Origin: Mesotaenium endlicherianum
Taxonomy: Eukaryota > Streptophyta > Zygnematophyceae > Zygnematales > Mesotaeniaceae
Assembly (NCBI GenBank): GCA_009602735.1
Contig: WELA01012059.1
Coordinates: forward strand, 14,238-78,237
Length of the DNA stretch: 64,000 nt
Direction of reading: 5' to 3'
Part shown: positions 1 to 12,312 of the stretch, one piece after another
Layout of the letters: every line of letters starts with the position of its first letter
How positions within the stretch are numbered: the first letter of the stretch is position 1
Made by a program: the position numbers and the translations under genes
The notes under the pieces: model-generated
The model's database searches: none
What the model was told of the DNA's origin: nothing
What the model saw: the letters and a program-made list of their open reading frames with translations, nothing else

Positions 1-1499
1 ACACTTGCTCATCTTAGCATACAAGTGATTTTTCCGCAGAGTGTCCAGCACTTTCTTCAAGTGTTCAGTGTGTTGAGCTTCATCTTTAGAGAAAATTAAA
101 ATATCATCTAGGAAAACTTGCACAAACTTATCCAAATAAGGCCTGAAAATGTCATTCATAGCACCCATAAAGGTAGCAGGAGCATTAGTCAGTCCAAATG
201 GCATCACGTTGAACTCATAGTGTCCATAACGTGTGCGGAAAGCAGTCTTGTGTTCATCCCCCTCAGCAATTCTGATTTGATGATAACCACTCTTGAGATC
301 TATCTTACTGAACACCTTAGCGCCAGACAGGGTATCAAGCAAGTCCTCGATTCTGGGTAAAGCATACTTGTTCTTTACTGTAATTCTGTTCAGGGCTCTG
401 TAATCCACACACATCCGCATACTGCCATCCTTTTTCTTAACAAATAGGATAGGTGCGCCGTACGGTGATTTACTGGGAGAAATGTAACCATTTTCCTCCA
501 GCTCTGCAATCTGTGTTTTCAACTCCTCGCTCTCCAAATAAGACAAGCCATAAGTGCGTTGCCAGGGTGGCTGGCTACCAGGTAATAGATCAATCCTATG
601 ATCTACTTCCCTTTTAGGGGGTAGTCCTGGAGGCATGTTAAACACATCAGTGTACTGAGCAACAATTTTTGCAGCAGTAGGGTGCTCCGGAGGGCTTACC
701 TTTTTCTCAACCACTTCTTCAGGTTGAGGAGGTACCTCTCTTAGCAGCAGACAGAACATTCTGTCTTCCTTCTGGTTCCAGCTTTTGACGAACTCCATTG
801 CATTCAGCAACTTGCATCCTTCTGGAAGCCTCTTCTTTTCCTTCATTTGCCATCCACACAGGACAAGAGGAAGAGCACTGGTGGGTGCCAAGTCAGTCTG
901 CCCATCACTGGCTCCTCTCACTTTAACTGTACCTCTGCTCCAACACACTTCAGCTTGATGTCTATTAAGCCAGGACCTGCCTAGCACGAGATCATAAAAG
1001 CCAGTGTTGAGTACCTCAAATGTAAGCGTTTCAGTTAGAACTGCAATGCCAGAACCTAACTGGACCTCAATAGGCTTGGTTATAACTCCTCCCGGGATAC
1101 TTGAGGCATCTCCAAGGAATATTTTTCTATTCCCTTGGGTGACAGTAGGCAGCCTTAGCCGCTTAACTAAGTCCTTGTGAATAAAAGTATGTGACGCCCC
1201 TCCGTCAACAAATGCCCTCACCTTCCTACCTGCAATCATGCAATGCAGTAGGATAGGGGGGACTGTCTTTTCCTGACTTTCGCATTGTTCTCCTGACGTA
1301 GCAAAGAAATGTTGGACATCAGGTGGAACAAGAGCATCCAGAGTGTGCACTCTCTGGACGTCTATATTACTGATGGTCTCCTTTATCTGTTTGTCAGGCA
1401 TGCATAGTGAATCCAGTTCAGCAGGACCCATAATACCTGCTACGAGGGCAGCTAGTGACGACTCACTATCTCTAGCATCCTCACAGTCAGTAGACTGGA

Positions 1500-2978
1500 T
1501 TACTGACTGTTGCTGTCTTTTAAAGGCTGGTCTTTTCTCTCGACCTTAGGCAGGTGCTTGACCGGACACTGTTCTCTGTAGTGGCCTTTCTGCTGACAAT
1601 GGTAGCAAGTAGATTTTGCTGAGGCTGGTCTCGGCTTAGTCCTACCACCACCCCTTCCATAGCCACCTCGAGAGGGACCACCTCTACCTCTAGACTGAAT
1701 AGCATTGTACTCATACTCATATTCATCACCCTGATTATCCTCAGCCTGGTCTCCTTCAACTGCATTGTAGGAACCGTGGGGCTTTTTGACAATCTTAGAC
1801 ACCAAAGCGTTACTCTGGCGCTTGTGATTGAACTGCTGCTGATCCCAGGCGTCAGCATCCTGGATCAAGTCAGCCAGTTTCTCATACTTTTTCTCAGCAA
1901 AATGACCAGAGACCTCGGATTTCAAGCCATACCTGAAGTATGCTATCCTATACCGTTCTGGCAAATCAGGCTGCTTCATCATGTTCTCTTGGAACTTTTG
2001 AGCAAACTCAGCAACTGAAGTGGTCTGCTTCAGTGTCAGGGAGATCATCGCATAGATAGCTTTCTCCTGCTGGTTGATGACATCAAACTTCTCATGCAAC
2101 TTCTCGACAAACTCTACCCACGTAGGGTCACCGAGTTGCCGAGCCTTACGCTCTTCCTTCCAGTAAAGCCACCAGTCTGCGGCACTGCCTTTCAGTAGCG
2201 CACCGGTGTGCCTGACCTTCTCGTAATCTTGCAGTTCTGGGTAGTTCTCCAGCCACTGCTCAACATCCGCGAGAAACTTGATCAGGTAATATTTTCTGTT
2301 TCCCTCAGGATCATAGTCCTGGGGAGGTTTCGGCTTGGGCTTACTAGGCCCTCGGCCACCACCACTAGTGGTGTGAGACCCCAGTTGGTCTCTGTCCCGG
2401 AGTAGGGACATTATGATTCTTTTGTCCTCCTGCTGGGACTGATACATGGTCGCCATTTGCGACTGCATCTGAACGAACAATGCTCCCAAGTCTACATTTT
2501 GGGGTGGTAGATTAGCAAATGCAGCAGCAGCATTGGCATCTACTCGCTGAGTAGTGTCCTCAACAATCCCTCTTGCTCCTGCAGCAGCAATTCCTGCCGC
2601 ATTCAGCCGGTCACGTATTTGACCTAGGGGTACATTGAGTTGTACGGCAGGAGGTGGGTTCAGAACATTGGCCCTTGATGCCATAAGTTCTTCAACAGTG
2701 CGCTCGTCAGCTGGCTGTCCTTCCCTCCTTTGTATATCTTCAGCGGCCTTTGCTACTTGTTCAGCTTCTAGTCTGGCTATCTCCTCCTCAGCTTGCTGAG
2801 CTGCGACTGAGGCAATAGCAGCTGCCTCATCTGCAGCCTCCCTAGCTGCAGTATCCGCTACTGCTTCCGAATAGGTACGGTTTCCCGCTACATGGCTTTC
2901 CGCCTGGTTTTCGACATTCTCGTTATCCTGGTTCTCCATGTCTCGGGAGTTGCTAGTTTGAGACCTTGTCCTTACCAT
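1500..2978 (-). CDS. gag polyprotein of gypsy copy M1
   Basis: A 492-codon open frame starting 21 bases inside the primer binding site. The N-terminus ([10 protein letters not shown]) is followed by a long Ala/Glu-rich helical stretch (about residues 35-90). A retrotransposon gag core lies around residues 225-380, with a WWLYWKEER-type segment. An Arg/Gly-rich run is followed by one CCHC zinc knuckle ([14 protein letters not shown], near residues 460-475). Gag forms the particle that packages element RNA, and the knuckle binds nucleic acid. The frame is open throughout and closely matches the gag start of the 57.6-kb copy. Confidence 0.88.
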   Translation of the reverse strand: MVRTRSQTSNSRDMENQDNENVENQAESHVAGNRTYSEAVADTAAREAADEAAAIASVAAQQAEEEIARLEAEQVAKAAEDIQRREGQPADERTVEELMASRANVLNPPPAVQLNVPLGQIRDRLNAAGIAAAGARGIVEDTTQRVDANAAAAFANLPPQNVDLGALFVQMQSQMATMYQSQQEDKRIIMSLLRDRDQLGSHTTSGGGRGPSKPKPKPPQDYDPEGNRKYYLIKFLADVEQWLENYPELQDYEKVRHTGALLKGSAADWWLYWKEERKARQLGDPTWVEFVEKLHEKFDVINQQEKAIYAMISLTLKQTTSVAEFAQKFQENMMKQPDLPERYRIAYFRYGLKSEVSGHFAEKKYEKLADLIQDADAWDQQQFNHKRQSNALVSKIVKKPHGSYNAVEGDQAEDNQGDEYEYEYNAIQSRGRGGPSRGGYGRGGGRTKPRPASAKSTCYHCQQKGHYREQCPVKHLPKVERKDQPLKDSNSQ

Positions 2979-3012
2979 ACAAAGAAGACTGTGATAACTG
3001 CTCCGATACCAC

Positions 3013-3757
3013 TGAAATGAATCGACTTACCAAATAGGCGATTAACAATTAATAAAGATCTTTATATCAGCAAGTAATCTTTATGGTATTTTCCGTTAAC
3101 TGGTTAAACGGCAAAGGACAACACACTAGCAGTGAATAATACTCGTAAGTCAAATGCGAGTAAACTAGCATCAATAATGCAAATCAGTAAACTCATACAT
3201 AAGCAAGGTTAGAAGACAGTGCGTATCAATGGCTTCTCGCCTTGGATTCAGATCTCTCTCAGTAAGCTGTACAAGAGAGTTGGCCTCGTTTCCGAATGCC
3301 GAACTCGAGAGCAATGCCTAGCATATGTACATGGAATGAGTTTACTGTTCAACGGTCAGTGCGATGGCACCGCCTACCCGGGAGTTAACCACGTTGGTAG
3401 GACCTCGGTTAACCAAATCCACCGCCATCTCCCATCATCCCGAATAGCCATCCATCATGGGGATGTCATCTGGCCATTCATCTCGCAGGTGGTACTTAGA
3501 TGCATATCAAGGCAGTTCGCTGCTACCGAGCACGGAAGTCAGCTGGCTGTCAAAGAATGTGTCAGCAAGCTGACTTAAGTTAACTTCAGCCTGCTGCTTT
3601 TGGCCGAGTCATTAAACTGATAATTATGTAAAGTCAGCAGACTGATTACTAACTAAAGTTCAGCAGACTGACTACTAACTAAAGTCCAGCAGGCTGAACT
3701 AAATTAACTATTATATTTAACTGAATATTATATCTACTAATATACTGATTCATTACA
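3013..3757 (-). repeat. 5' LTR of gypsy copy M1
   Basis: This 745-bp LTR reads TGTAATGAATC...GATTCATTTCA on the minus strand, so the ends are TG...CA with longer imperfect inverted ends. It is followed by one base and the primer binding site complement at 3000-3011. It aligns with the solo LTR at 8278-9023 and the LTRs at 11187-11905 and 56866-57584. The U3 side holds short tandem copies of a CAGTCTGCTGGAC-like motif. Confidence 0.9.
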
Positions 3758-3976
3758 AGTTAGCTACGACCGAGTACAGAAGTCAGCTGGCTGTCAAAGA
3801 TTGTGTCTGCAAGCTGACTTAAGCTGACCTCAGCCTGCTACTTCCGGCCAAGTCATTAAACTGATATTAAATATGAAGTCCAGCAGACTGATCATTAACT
3901 AAATTCAGCAGGCTGAACTTATTTAACTATATTATTTAAATGAATATTATGTCAACCAATATACTGATTCATTACA
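3758..3976 (-). repeat. 3' LTR remnant of gypsy copy M2
   Basis: The outer 219 bp of a family A LTR, ending CTGATTCATTACA on the plus strand, directly abuts the 5' LTR of M1. The simplest reading is that M1 inserted into this LTR and the remainder lies beyond the left edge of the window. Confidence 0.75.
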
Positions 3977-4398
3977 TTCATTCATACCACAATGGGGTTA
4001 GTGTAGTTATAATATCATGCACAGGATTGAGTACTTTGACAGGGAAGAACGTAGTAGGGGGAGTTAGAGCATGCAATACTTGGTGTAAGTAAATCGAAAG
4101 CGTGAGAGAGAGAGAGAAGTGAGTGTGAGCGCAGTTGAGTGTCAAGGATGAATATGCAACGGCAATCGATTATCGGCTAGTCTTTGAGATGTTTAACCCA
4201 TTCCCTCCAACTTAATGTTCAAGGTAGGTTGCCTGTTTCAATTGTCACTATGATGCCTGTCACAACTGTCACACCCTGTCAAATACTGTCACTTTCTGTC
4301 ACTAACTGTCACTTTATCCCGCATTTGGCCACATTTTCCCTCCAACTTTAATAGAGATAAGACCTCCTGTCACCTTCCCATGTCAACAGAATTGACAG
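3977..4398 (-). other. 3' non-coding region of copy M2 with a CTGTCAC cluster
   Basis: This stretch lies between the chromodomain end and the 3' LTR remnant. It contains a short GA run (about 4105-4121) and, at 4243-4313, seven loosely spaced copies of TGTCAC or TGTCAA at 8-15 base steps. No gene is seen. It would be the 3' untranslated part of the element RNA. Confidence 0.55.
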
Positions 4399-4848
4399 TT
4401 AGGGAGGTGTCCCAGCCTCCCGAAGGTAAAATCGTTTCAATGCCCCATTGGCATTGGTCAAATGGTCCTTAAATTCCCAGGTGTCTCCAGAGGCATCGTA
4501 ACCCTTCCATCTGACCAGATATTTCATGTCATATTTCGATGATAGACAAACAGAGCGAGCTTCTAAAATCTTATCAACCTCATATTCCTCATGGTCACCT
4601 TCCCGAACAGCAGGGATCGATCCTGATTGGACAAGTAACCGACCTGTGAACAGTGTGTCATCTTTGATGTATGGTTCCAGGAAGAAGACATTAAAAACTG
4701 GGTGACCCTTGTATTCCGCTGACATGTTCAGTTTGTAAGCATTTTGAGCAACACAGCGCACCACCACGTATGGTCCGACCCAGACCTGACCAAGCTTTTT
4801 CTTGACCACACCAGGCCGATACAGGTGTTGAAAATGCAGTTTGACCAA
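4399..4848 (-). pseudogene. integrase C-terminal region and chromodomain of copy M2
   Basis: An open stretch of 149 codons within the broken pol of M2. It starts in the beta-rich integrase C-terminal region (GQVWVGPYVVVRCV) and ends in a chromodomain (YEVDKILEARS, YLVRWKGYD, W, H L). In chromoviruses this domain binds modified histone tails and steers integration. It is part of a fossil element. Confidence 0.8.
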
Positions 4849-5870
4849 ATCGCCCTTTGAAAATGTCAGCTCCCGACGGTGTTGATTAGCGTATTTTTGT
4901 TGATTTTCCTGGGCTTTGTGCAGATTGTGTTGGACTTTTGACAGGGTGTCAGCAAAGTCCTGAGTTAACTAGAGAGACACCAGATTGTCAATCCCCTCAG
5001 GGGGAGTTAAAGACTCCCTCAGCAAATCTAAAGGAGACTTAGAGACTCTTACCTAGCACATCGAATGGAGACTTAGGGATTCTTACCTAGGCTGAGTCCA
5101 AAAGGAGTCCTGCCCGTTGACGCGTGCACCGCACTGTTGACCGCAAACTGAATGTGAGGCAACAGGTGATCCCAATTGTCTTGTTTTTGGTTAATATATG
5201 CTCTAAGCACCTCTTGCAAAACTCGATTAGTTCTTTCAGTGTGCCCATCAGTCTGAGGGTGGTTTGCTGTGCTGAGCAGCTGTTTGACTCCCATTAACCC
5301 CATTAAAGCTCTCCAGAACTTAGAGGTAAATTTGGAGTCTCTGTCTGAGATGATATTTGAAAGTAGCCCATGTTGGCATACTACATGGTTGTAGAACTGT
5401 CTCGCTGTTTTGAGTGCGGTTACTTCGACAGTTGTGGGGATGAAAATGACCATTTTTGTCAATTTATCCACTACTACCAGTATCGTATCATGCCCATTGG
5501 CAATTCGTGGTAGTGTTACCACCCAGTCCATGGATATTGTTTTTCGGCGTCCAGCTGAGATGGGCAGTGGTTGTAAGAGACCCCCCGGTGGTGTGTGCCT
5601 AGACTTATTTCTCTGTCACTGATCACAATCCTTAACATATTTCAAGACCCCCCGAGGCAACCCATCCAAATGATAATGTTTTGCTAGTTTGCCAACAGTT
5701 TTGGCCTGCCCCAAATGCCCACCCAGTAAACTGTCATGTGCTTGACTCAGTGAGAGAGAGACCTTATTTTCAAGTTATTAGGATGACCAGCTTCAGCCTG
5801 CCTAAAGTGGTTTTAGTCACCCAGATCCCTCTTTTAAGCCTATACCCGAGTGCAGTGGCAGGACTCACAC

Positions 5871-6615
5871 TGAAAGGGGCAGAGTGCCCTAGTGGAAGCG
5901 TAGTAACTCACGAGGAGAGGAACTAGTTGCAATCATACTAAACAGTGCGGCGGTATATCGCTAAGAAAGCTTGGGAAAGTTACTTGACATTTTGAGTGGC
6001 AAGAAACTGCTCACAAGTGATGTAGGATAAAAGGCCTTGTCATTACAATCCCGTAGAAATTTATAGAAGTGAAAACTGATAAGAAACACAGAAATTATGC
6101 CTTTTTATAGTTTTCTGACCTACGTCCTCCTCTCTAGGCGGGAGCTACGGAATTTCCTAAAAGTTCGTCAAATCGTCCCTTCTAGAATATTCGTGATTAG
6201 GCCAGATCAGTCTTATCTGACGTGTCGGGCCGAAGTGACGTCCACATACATGCATCGACATTATTAGAATATTCGATCTTAGACGCGCTAGGCTAAACCG
6301 AAACTTCTAGGTTAATTGACCCAGTCGGCACTCCGCGTCAGCCGAACTTACGTGAAGGTTCGAGTTCACTCTAACAGGCCAGATCGCTCGACGCTGTCGG
6401 TCAATCCGACGGTCGCGCTCACCGCGAATTAAGGACAGTCGTCAACCGACTTCAAAACTAATTAAACTTCAGAAATTTGTAACTCTCTCAATACTTGACC
6501 AAATTCGATGAACTTTATATCAAAATGATCAAAAAAATAAACTCTACACTACTATGCAATCAAAGCATACTTTCATGAAACTAAAAAATGCACTTTATAA
6601 ACCTAAGACCTTACA
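5871..6615. repeat. solo LTR of a different LTR family (family C) inside M2
   Basis: A 745-bp block absent from the equivalent place in the 57-62-kb copy. It starts TGAAAGG and ends CCTTACA (near-inverted TG...CA ends) and is flanked on both sides by the same five bases, CACAC (5866-5870 and 6616-6620). That is what an LTR element leaves after LTR-LTR recombination. It has no coding capacity and is unlike family A, B or the methyltransferase lineage LTR. Orientation is unknown. Confidence 0.75.
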
Positions 6616-8277
6616 CACACCATCAGTGTGGCTGGGCTCAAATGTTGGATCAGAAAGGTAGGCTTTCCTAAGTTGTTCAAAGAAGGACATTTTCACCTTT
6701 TGTGAAGTGAGTTTACTAAGGACTTTATCTACAGCATGCTGACTAAAGTTCCTTTCTTGCAAGTCAGGTCTTCAAGAGAGTGCATCAAAAGGATTCAACT
6801 TCCCTGGTTTGTAGGCAATTTGGACTTGGAATTGCTCCAGCATCTGGCTCCAGCGGTTTTCCCTCCTCGACAGCTTGGACTTCTTCTGAAAGTGGGTCAG
6901 AGCTAGATGATCTGTAATCACCTTAAAGGCTTTACCATGTAAGTATGCTCTCCAATGTTTGAGAACATGAATGATAGCAAGCAGCTCTTTATCATGCACA
7001 CAATAGTTAATTTCAACTGGGTTGAATTTCATAGACTCATACAGCACGGGTGCCACTCCTGCCATACCTTATCATCTTTTGTGGTTTTCTCAGCAGGCTG
7101 CAACAAAATAGCACCCATGGCAAAGTCCGAAGCATTAGTCACCACTTGCACAGGTCTGCTGGGGTCATACACGGCTAGGACTGGGGCAGAACAAAGAGCA
7201 TCTTTAAGGGTCTGGAAGGCAGCCTGCTGCTCTTTCCCTCACACATACCCTATGTCCTTCTTAGTAAGGTCAGTCAGTTTCCTGGCCTTTATAGAATACT
7301 TTTCAATAAATCTCCTATAGTAGTTAGCCAACCCAAGGAAGGATCTAACTTTCGAGACAGACTGTGGTACTGGCCAGTCCCTTATGGTCTGGACTTTCTG
7401 AGAATCCACGTTGATGCCTTCCTTACTGACAACGTGGCCCAAGAATTCAATACTTTCCTTAAATAAATCACACTTGCTCATTTTAGCTTATAACTGATTT
7501 TTTCTTAGAGTGTCCATGACTGTCTTTAAGTGCTCCGCATGCTGAGCTTCATTTCTAGAGAAAATTAAAATATCATCCAAGAAGACTTGCACAAACTTAC
7601 CCAAGTAAGGCCTGAAAATGTCATTTATAGCACCCTTGAATGTTGCAGGAGCATTAGTCAGTCCAAATGGCATCACATTAAACTCATAGTGTCCACAACG
7701 TGTGCGGAAGGCAGTCTTGTGTTGAATCTACCTCAGCAATTCTGATTTGATGATAGTCATTCTTGAGATCTATCTTATTGAACGGTTTAGCACCTGACAG
7801 AGTATCAAGCAAGTCCTCAATTCTACGTAAAGTATACTTCTTCTTTACTGTAGTTCTGTTGAGAGCTCTGTAATCCACACACATTCGCATACTACCATTT
7901 TTCCTTTTTAATGAATAAGATGGATGCGCCATAGGGTAATTTACTGGGAGAAATATAACCATTTTTCTCCAGCTCTGCAATCTGTGTTTTCAACTCTTCG
8001 CTCTCCACATAAGACAAGCCATAGGTGTGTTGCCAGGGTGGCTGACTCCCAGGTAATAAATCAATCTTATGATCTACTTCCCTCTTAGGGGACAGTCCTG
8101 GAGGCATATTAAAAACATCAGTATACTGTAAAATAATTTTTGCAGCAGTAGGGTGCTCCGGAGGGCTCACCCTTTTTTCAACCACTTCTTCAAGTTGAGG
8201 AGGTACCTCTCTTAGCAGCAGACAGAACATTCTGTCTTCCTTCTGGTTCCAGCTTTTGACGAACTCCATTGCATTCA

Positions 8278-9023
8278 TGTAATGAATCAGTATATTAGAA
8301 GATATAATATTAATTTTTATATATTAGTTAATTTAGTTCAGCCTGCTGAACTTTAGTTAGTAGTCAGTCTGCCGAACTTTACTTAATAATCAGTCTGCTG
8401 GACTTTACATAATTATCAGTTTAATGACGCGGCCAAAAGCAGCAGGCTGAAGTCAACTTAAGTCAGCTTGCTGACACATTCTTTGACAGCCAGCTGACTT
8501 CCGTGCTCGGTAGCAGCGAACTGCCTTGATATGCATCTAAGTACCACCTGCTAGATGAATGGCCAGATGACATCCCCATGATGGATGGCTATTCGGGATG
8601 ATGGGAGATGGCGGTGGATTTGGTTAACCGAGGTCCTACCAACGTGGTTAACTCCCGGGTAGGCGGTGCCATCGCACTGACCGTTGAACAGTAAACTCAT
8701 TCCATGTACATATGCTAGGCATTGCTCTCGAGTTCGGCATTCGGAAACGAGGCCAACTCTCTTGTACAGCTTACTGAGAGAGATCTGAATCCAAGGCGAG
8801 AAGCCATTGATACGCACTGTCTTCTAACCTTGCTTATGTATGAGTTTACTGATTTGCATCATTGATGCTAGTTTACTCTCATTTGACTTACGAGTATTAT
8901 TCCCTGCTAGTGTGTTGTCCTTTGCCGTTAAACCAGTTAACGGAAAATACCATAAAGATTACTTGCTGATATAAAGATCTTTATTAATTGTTAATCGCCT
9001 ATTTGGTAAGTCGATTCATTTCA
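8278..9023 (+). repeat. solo LTR of family A inside M2
   Basis: A full-length 746-bp family A LTR in plus orientation (TGTAATGAATC...GATTCATTTCA) interrupts M2 between its protease and RT parts. Flanks are ATTCA (8273-8277) and ATTCT (9024-9028), a 5-bp target duplication with one later change. No internal element sequence remains, so it formed by recombination between two LTRs. It closely resembles the M1 LTR. Confidence 0.88.
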
Positions 9024-11186
9024 ATTCTGCAACTTGCATCCTTCTGGAAGCCTCTTCTTTTCCTTCATTTGGCATCCATACAGGACAACAGGAAGAGCAC
9101 TGGTGGGTGCCAAGTTAGTCTGCCCATCACTGGCTCCTCTCACTTTAACTGTACCTCTGCTCCTACACACTTCAGCTTGATGTCTATTAAGCGAGGACCT
9201 GCCTAGCACGAGATCATAAAAGCCATTGTTGAATACCTCATATGTAAGCGTTTTAGTTAGAACTGCAATACTAACTGGACCTCAATAGGCTTGGTTATAA
9301 CTCCTCCCGGGATACTTGAGGCATCTCCAAGGAATATATTTCTATTCCCTTGGGAGACAGTAGGCAGCCTTAGCCGCTTAAATAAGTCCTTATAGACAAC
9401 AGTATGTGACGCCCCTCCGTCAACAAATGCCCTCATCTTCCTACTTGCAATCATACAATGCAGTAGAAGAGGGGAGACTGACTTTTCCTGACTTTCGCAT
9501 TGTTCTCCTGACTTAGCGAAGAAATGCTGGACATCAGGTGGAACAAGATCATCCAGAGTGTGCACTCTCTGGAGATCTATATTGCTGATGGTGTGTTTGT
9601 CAGGCATGCATAGTGAATCCAGTTCAGCAGGACCCATAGTACCTGCTACGAGGGCAGCTAGTGACGCCTCATTATCTCTAGCATCGTCACGGTCAGTGGA
9701 CTGGATTACTGACTGTTGCTGTCTTTTAAAGGCTGGTCTTTTCTCTAGACCTTTGGGAGGTGCTTGACTGGACACTGCTCTCTGTAGTGACCTAGCTGTT
9801 GGCAATGGTAGCAAATATATTATACTGAAACCGGTCTCGGCTTAGTCCTACCACCACCTCTTCCATAGCCACCTCGAGAGTAACCACCTCTCCCTCTAGA
9901 CTGCATAGTATTATACTCATACTCATACTCATCTCCCTGATCGTCCTCAGCTTGATCTCCTTCAATTGCATTGTAGGAACCGTGTGGTTTTTTGACAATC
10001 TTAGACACCAAAGCAATACTTCGCCGCTTGTGATTGAACTGCTGCTGATGCCAGGCATCAGCATCCTGGATCAGGTCAGCCAATTTCTCATTTTTCTTTT
10101 CAGCAAAATGACCTGAGACTTCGAATTTCAAGCCATAACTGAAGTATGCTATCCAACACCGCTCTGGGAAGTCTGGCTGTTTCATCATGTTCTCTTGGAA
10201 CTTTTGAGGAAACTCAGCAACTGAAGTGGTCTGCTTCAGTGTGAAGGAGATCATTGCATAGATAGCTTTTCCCTGCTGATTGATCATATCAAACTTCTCA
10301 TGCAGTTTCCTGAGAAACTCTACCCAAGTAGGATCACCGAGTTGCTGAGCCTTACGCTCTCCTTTCCAATACAGCCACCAATTTGCTGCACTGCCTTTCA
10401 GTAGAGCACCAGTGTGCCTGACCTTCTCGTAATCCTGCAGCTCTGGATAGTTCTCCAGCCACTGCTCAACATCAGCGAGAAACTTGATCAGGTAATACTT
10501 TCTGTTTCCCTTAGGATCATGGTCCTAGGGAGGTTTTGGCTTAGGCCTACTAGGCACTCTGCCACCACCACCAGTGGTTTGAGAACCCAGTTGGACTCTG
10601 TCCCATGGCAAAGATATTATGATTCTTTTGTCCTCCTGTTGTAATTGATACATGCTCCCAAATCTTCACACTGAGGTGGGAGTCTAGCAAATGCAGCAGC
10701 AGCAGTGGCATCCACTCGCTGAGGAGTGTCCTCAACAGTCCCTCTCTCTCTCTTGCAGCAGCAATTCCTGCCGCATTCAGCCAGTCACGAATTTAACCTA
10801 GACGCACATTGAGTTGTACAGCAGGGGGTGGGTTCAGAACATTGGCCCTTGCTGCCACAAGTTCTTTGACAGTACGTCCGTCCGCTGGCTGTCCTTCCCT
10901 CCTTTCTGTATCTTCAGCAGCTTTTGCTAATTGTTCAACTTCTAATCTGACTCTCTCCTCCTCAGCCTGCTGTGTTGCGACTGCGGCAATAGCAGCTGCC
11001 TCATCTGCAGCCTCTCTAGCTGCAGTATCTGCCACTGCCTCAGAATAGGTACGAGTTCCCGCTACATGGCTTTCAGCCTGGTTTTTGACATTCTCGTTAT
11101 CCTGGTTCTCCATGTCTCGGAAGTTGCTAGCTTGAGACCTTGTCCTTACCATACAAAGAAGACTGTGATAAATGGTCCGATACCAT

Positions 11187-11905
11187 TGAGATAAATCGAC
11201 TGACCAAATAGGCGAATAACAATTAATGAAGATCTTTATATCAGCAAGGAATCTTTATGGTATTTTCTTTTGATTGAATAAACAGCAAAAGACAACATAC
11301 TAGCTGTGGACAATACTCGCAAGTCAAATGGAAGTAAACTAACATCAATAATGCAATCAGTAAACTCATACATAAGGGAGACTAAAAGACAGTGCATATC
11401 AATGGCTTCTCGCCTTGAATTCAGATCTCTCTCAGTAAGCTGTATAAGAGAGTTGGTCTCGTTTCTGAATGCCAAACTCGAGAGCAATACCTAGCATATG
11501 TACAAGAAATGAGTTTATTGTTCAACGGCAAGTGCAATGGCACCGCCTACCCGGGAGTTAACCACGTTGGTAAGTCCTCGGTTAACTAAATCCACCGCCA
11601 TCTCCCATCATTCCGAATCGCCATCCATCCTAAGGATGTCATCTAGCCATTCATCTAGCATACCACACTTAGATACATATCTAGGCCGTTCGCTGCTACC
11701 GAGTACGGAAAGTCAGCTGGCTGTCAAAGAATGTGTCAGCAAGCTGACCTATGCTGACTTCAGCCTGCTGCTCCCGGCTGAGTCATTATCTGATTATCTT
11801 ATAAGGTCCAGCAGACTCAATATTAAGTAAAGTTTAGCAGGCTGAACTTATTTAACTATTATATTTAAATGAATATTATATCTACCAATATATCGATTCA
11901 TTACA
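11187..11905 (-). repeat. 5' LTR of gypsy copy M2
   Basis: This 719-bp family A LTR has its inner end at 11187, one base from a primer site complement (11174-11185). Its outer end is CGATTCATTACA at 11905. It is clearly more diverged from the other LTRs than they are from each other. Confidence 0.85.
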
Positions 11906-12005
11906 CCTTGCTACAATTCAACTGATCCTATTGGCCAATTTGGCGACCTTATTGGCCAGCGCAAAACCGCATGGCCGATGCAATGAATAATAACGTTAAG
12001 TGCAA

Positions 12006-12029
12006 ACGCAAATTCGTGCGAATTTGCGT
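12006..12029. repeat. perfect palindrome, 11-bp arms
   Basis: ACGCAAATTCG, two bases, then its exact reverse complement. It could form a small hairpin; no function can be assigned. Confidence 0.7.
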
Positions 12030-12162
12030 CAAGGTAAGTTTTTCTTTGACTAGCGAGCCGGAGGTATACAACCCACTGGCCTCGACCAATCACGCATAGG
12101 CACAAAAGGTGCGACCCGCTGTTGCTGACAGAATGGACCGGGCCGCTTGTTAGAGGTCCTCC

Positions 12163-12312
12163 CGCCACTCGGCGACTTTGGCCCGTCGCCGGCTCACATA
12201 CTAATCGGGCGACGGGGAGCGAGACTCTGCGGCCACCCTTTCCAGCCGACGACTTTGGCTCGTCGCCTGTTGACAAAGCAAACGGGAAACGGGGAGCAAG
12301 TCTGCCAGGCCT
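12163..12312. repeat. imperfect direct duplication of about 75 bp
   Basis: Two adjacent GC-rich units share the words CGACTTTGGC, CGTCGCC and ACGGGGAGC in the same order. They are about 75 bp apart and have diverged. No coding content is recognised. Confidence 0.5.

Larger units (their letters stand above)
1..3757 (-). mobile_element. Ty3/gypsy chromovirus family A, copy M1 (5' part, runs off the window)
   Basis: Read on the minus strand, the order is a 745-bp 5' LTR (3013-3757), a primer binding site (3000-3011), gag (1500-2978), an aspartic protease region (about 1140-1300) and reverse transcriptase to the window edge. The family is recognised from the gag zinc knuckle, the protease-like VDGGASH motif and RT similarity to the other two family A copies here. 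I see no break in gag; the pol part leaves the window, so wholeness cannot be judged. Its gag N-terminus is almost identical to that of the plus-strand copy at 57.6 kb, which suggests recent activity. It appears to sit inside the 3' LTR of the older copy M2, so it is younger than M2. Confidence 0.9.
3758..11905 (-). mobile_element. Ty3/gypsy chromovirus family A, copy M2 (old, broken, nested)
   Basis: Minus-strand order: 5' LTR (11187-11905), primer site (11174-11185), gag (about 9800-11152), protease (about 9260-9560), then after a solo LTR the RT and RNase H (about 8277 down to 6621), then after a second solo LTR the integrase (about 5865-5070), a chromodomain end (4399-4848) and a 3' LTR remnant (3758-3976). 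The chromodomain is recognised from YEVDKILEARS and YLVRWKGYD followed by a W, which places the element among chromoviruses. It is broken, with roughly ten breaks. Its two LTRs differ at about one base in eight by eye, so it is clearly older than the other elements here. Confidence 0.88.

Noticed and set aside
1520-1858. 112-codon minus-strand frame inside gag of M1
   Set aside because: A shadow frame of the 492-codon gag on the same strand. The same shadow appears in the other gag copies.
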